Shown here in pieces: positions 4,890 to 6,256 of a stretch of 6,256 nt of DNA. This DNA comes from Polyangiaceae bacterium (GTDB taxonomy: Bacteria > Myxococcota > Polyangia > Polyangiales > Polyangiaceae): the NCBI GenBank assembly GCA_025936205.1, contig JAICTU010000509.1, positions 1 to 6,256 of the forward strand. Reading direction: 5' to 3'. The position numbers were made by a program, and so were the translations under genes. The notes beneath the pieces were generated by a model. That model searched no databases. It was given only the letters and a program-made list of their open reading frames with translations, and was not told where the DNA came from. Position 1 is the stretch's first letter. Each line of letters starts with the position of its first letter.

Positions 4890-6256
4890 ATGCGGCTGGT
4901 CTATCTGCCAGAGCCGGAAGCCCTCTTCCTCTGGGCTGATCGCGACGCCGACTTGATCCTGCCGCGGGAGCTCGTCGCCTGGCGCGACAACGCGCAACCG
5001 CACAGCGCGACACTGGTCACGCCCGAAGGCCCCCGCGACGTCGCAGGCGAGCTGCTCCCGCTGCTGGAAACCGCTTCGGCGCTGGCGCTCTTACCCGGCA
5101 CGGCGCTGGAGTCCTTGCCCGTCTCGGTCGCGAGCTGGGTGCTCGCGAGCAAGCTCGCGCTCGATCTGATCGCACGCGAACGCGTCGTCCCGACGATCAC
5201 GCGCGTGCGCGGCCGCATGCAAGCGCGCTGGGCCGCCGCGCTCTCCGCCGGCGAAGACGCCGCGCGCCTGAGCGCGCTCGCGAGCAGCCTGCCGCCCGCC
5301 GCCCATGCCGTGCCCACGGGTGAGGGCCTCGAAGTGTGGAGCCCGGACGCGCTGCTGCGATCCTATCTGGACGCGCTGGTCGACGCACTGGTGCGAGCCA
5401 GCAACGGCGCGCCGGAACCCAAACGCCGCGCCCCGCCCCAGGTCGAGGGCTGGCTGGCCTGGGATCGCCGCTGGCGCACGGCGCTCGCCGGCAAGGAAGC
5501 CGCCTTCGAGCCCCAGGGCTTCGCCGAACGCTCGCTGGCCGAGGCCCTCGAACGCTGGAGTGAGCCCGCGCTCGGCGCGCGCGACCGCCTGCGCGCCTGC
5601 TTTCAGCTGGAGCTGCCCGCCGGCGATGGCCAGCCCTTCCTGCTCCGCTTCTTGCTGCAAGCGCCGGAAGATCCGAGCTTGCTGGTGACGGCCGCGGACG
5701 TGTGGCAAGCGCAGGGCCGCAGCCTGGAGAAGCTGGGCCGCGCCTTCCGCGATCCGCAGGAGTCGCTGCTCGAAGCGCTGGGCCGCGCCGCGCGCCTCTT
5801 CCCACCCATCGGCGCCGCTCTCGCTCGAGCCAAGCCCGAGTCGCTGGAGCTCGATCCGCAGCTCGCGTGGACGTTCCTGTCCGACGGCGCAGCGCTGCTC
5901 GCCGAAGCCGGCTTCGGTGTGATCGTGCCGGCGGAGCTCACGGCTCAGGGCCAGCGCCGTTTGCGCCTGCGCGCGCGCGTGGGCAACGCCAAATCGACCA
6001 AAGTCGCGGGCGCCGTCTCCGGGAAAGCGGGCCTCGGCCTCGATGAGCTCTTGGCCGTCGACTGGCAAGCGGTGATCGGCGACGCGGCGCTCAGCGTGCG
6101 CGAGCTCACCGCGCTGGCCAAGCAGAAGGCGCCGCTGGTGTTGTTCCGCGGCGAGTGGGTGGCGGTCGATCCGCGCGAGCTCCGCGAAATCCGCGAACGC
6201 CTCACCGCCGGCAAGAGCCAGCTCACGCTGCGCGAAGCCGTGCAGGCCGCGCTCGC
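4890..6256 (+). CDS. SNF2-family DEAD/DEAH helicase, N-terminal 455 residues (truncated by right edge)
   Basis: This is the amino-terminal part of a large SNF2-type ATPase, read without a stop for 455 codons to the window end. No Walker motif is visible yet; the motor domains would lie outside. Recognition rests on the bacterial SNF2 helicase-associated domain (PF12419 / DUF3670 type). FLLRFLLQAPEDPSLLVTAADVW (starting at 250) matches the strand before that domain. ESLLEALGRAARLFPP (291-306), AWTFLSDGAALLAEAGFGVIVP (starting at 326) and GLGLDELLAVDWQAVIGD (381-398) follow. LSVRELTALAKQKAPLVLFR (401-420) and GEWVAVDP (421-428) complete the domain. The start (MRLVYLPEPEALFLWAD) is the first one available, because an in-frame TGA lies at 4878-4880. 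No Shine-Dalgarno is seen, so coupling to the GNAT transcript is possible but unproven. Such proteins are thought to remodel nucleic acid-protein complexes; some sit beside SWIM zinc-finger proteins or in defence loci, neither of which is visible here. Confidence 0.9.
   Translation, partial: MRLVYLPEPEALFLWADRDADLILPRELVAWRDNAQPHSATLVTPEGPRDVAGELLPLLETASALALLPGTALESLPVSVASWVLASKLALDLIARERVVPTITRVRGRMQARWAAALSAGEDAARLSALASSLPPAAHAVPTGEGLEVWSPDALLRSYLDALVDALVRASNGAPEPKRRAPPQVEGWLAWDRRWRTALAGKEAAFEPQGFAERSLAEALERWSEPALGARDRLRACFQLELPAGDGQPFLLRFLLQAPEDPSLLVTAADVWQAQGRSLEKLGRAFRDPQESLLEALGRAARLFPPIGAALARAKPESLELDPQLAWTFLSDGAALLAEAGFGVIVPAELTAQGQRRLRLRARVGNAKSTKVAGAVSGKAGLGLDELLAVDWQAVIGDAALSVRELTALAKQKAPLVLFRGEWVAVDPRELREIRERLTAGKSQLTLREAVQAAL

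Noticed and set aside
4351..5013. Minus-strand open frame (220 codons) over the acetyltransferase gene
   Set aside because: The plus strand encodes an unmistakable GNAT domain with a ribosome binding site; the minus frame spans two genes and an intergenic gap.
5091..6068. Long minus-strand open frame (325 codons)
   Set aside because: It is the shadow of the SNF2 helicase gene. The plus frame is open for 455 codons and carries a recognisable helicase-associated domain; the minus product is Arg/Gln/Ala-rich with no domain.

Overview
The window is GC-rich throughout, with G/C-ending codons and several GTG starts. Together with a lipoprotein metallopeptidase, an outer-membrane beta-barrel protein with a proline-rich linker, and a SNF2 protein with its helicase-associated domain, this suggests a chromosomal segment from Myxococcota (Deltaproteobacteria in the older scheme), perhaps a Polyangia member. 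The phylum is an inference from style; there is no rRNA or other marker. I see no tRNA, rRNA, CRISPR array, transposase or phage gene.

Left part (1-1273). Two minus-strand genes lie stop-to-start at the left edge. One is the first 19 codons of a gene that runs off the window, possibly a SAM hydrolase (DUF62) family member. The other is a small tryptophan-rich hypothetical protein. A divergent intergenic stretch separates them from a plus-strand gene for an exported, probably outer-membrane beta-barrel protein with a very strong ribosome binding site.

Middle part (1274-2219). Convergent spacer DNA with an 18-bp-period tandem repeat and a small hairpin precedes a minus-strand hypothetical gene (160 aa, acidic C-terminal half). 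Upstream of that gene is a 251-bp non-coding stretch holding one perfect and two imperfect DnaA boxes and a short AT-rich patch. This is the least explained part of the window.

Right part (2220-6256). A minus-strand pair, ribulose-phosphate 3-epimerase followed by a putative lipoprotein zinc metallopeptidase, shares a 4-bp GTGA start/stop overlap and so is probably translationally coupled. Facing away from it, a plus-strand pair encodes a GNAT acetyltransferase and, 62 bp later, the N-terminal 455 residues of a SNF2-type helicase whose motor lies beyond the right edge.

No complete new system can be demonstrated here. The items most worth a second look are the DnaA-box cluster, the substituted active-site loops of the epimerase, the epimerase/metallopeptidase coupling, and the unseen partners of the SNF2 protein.
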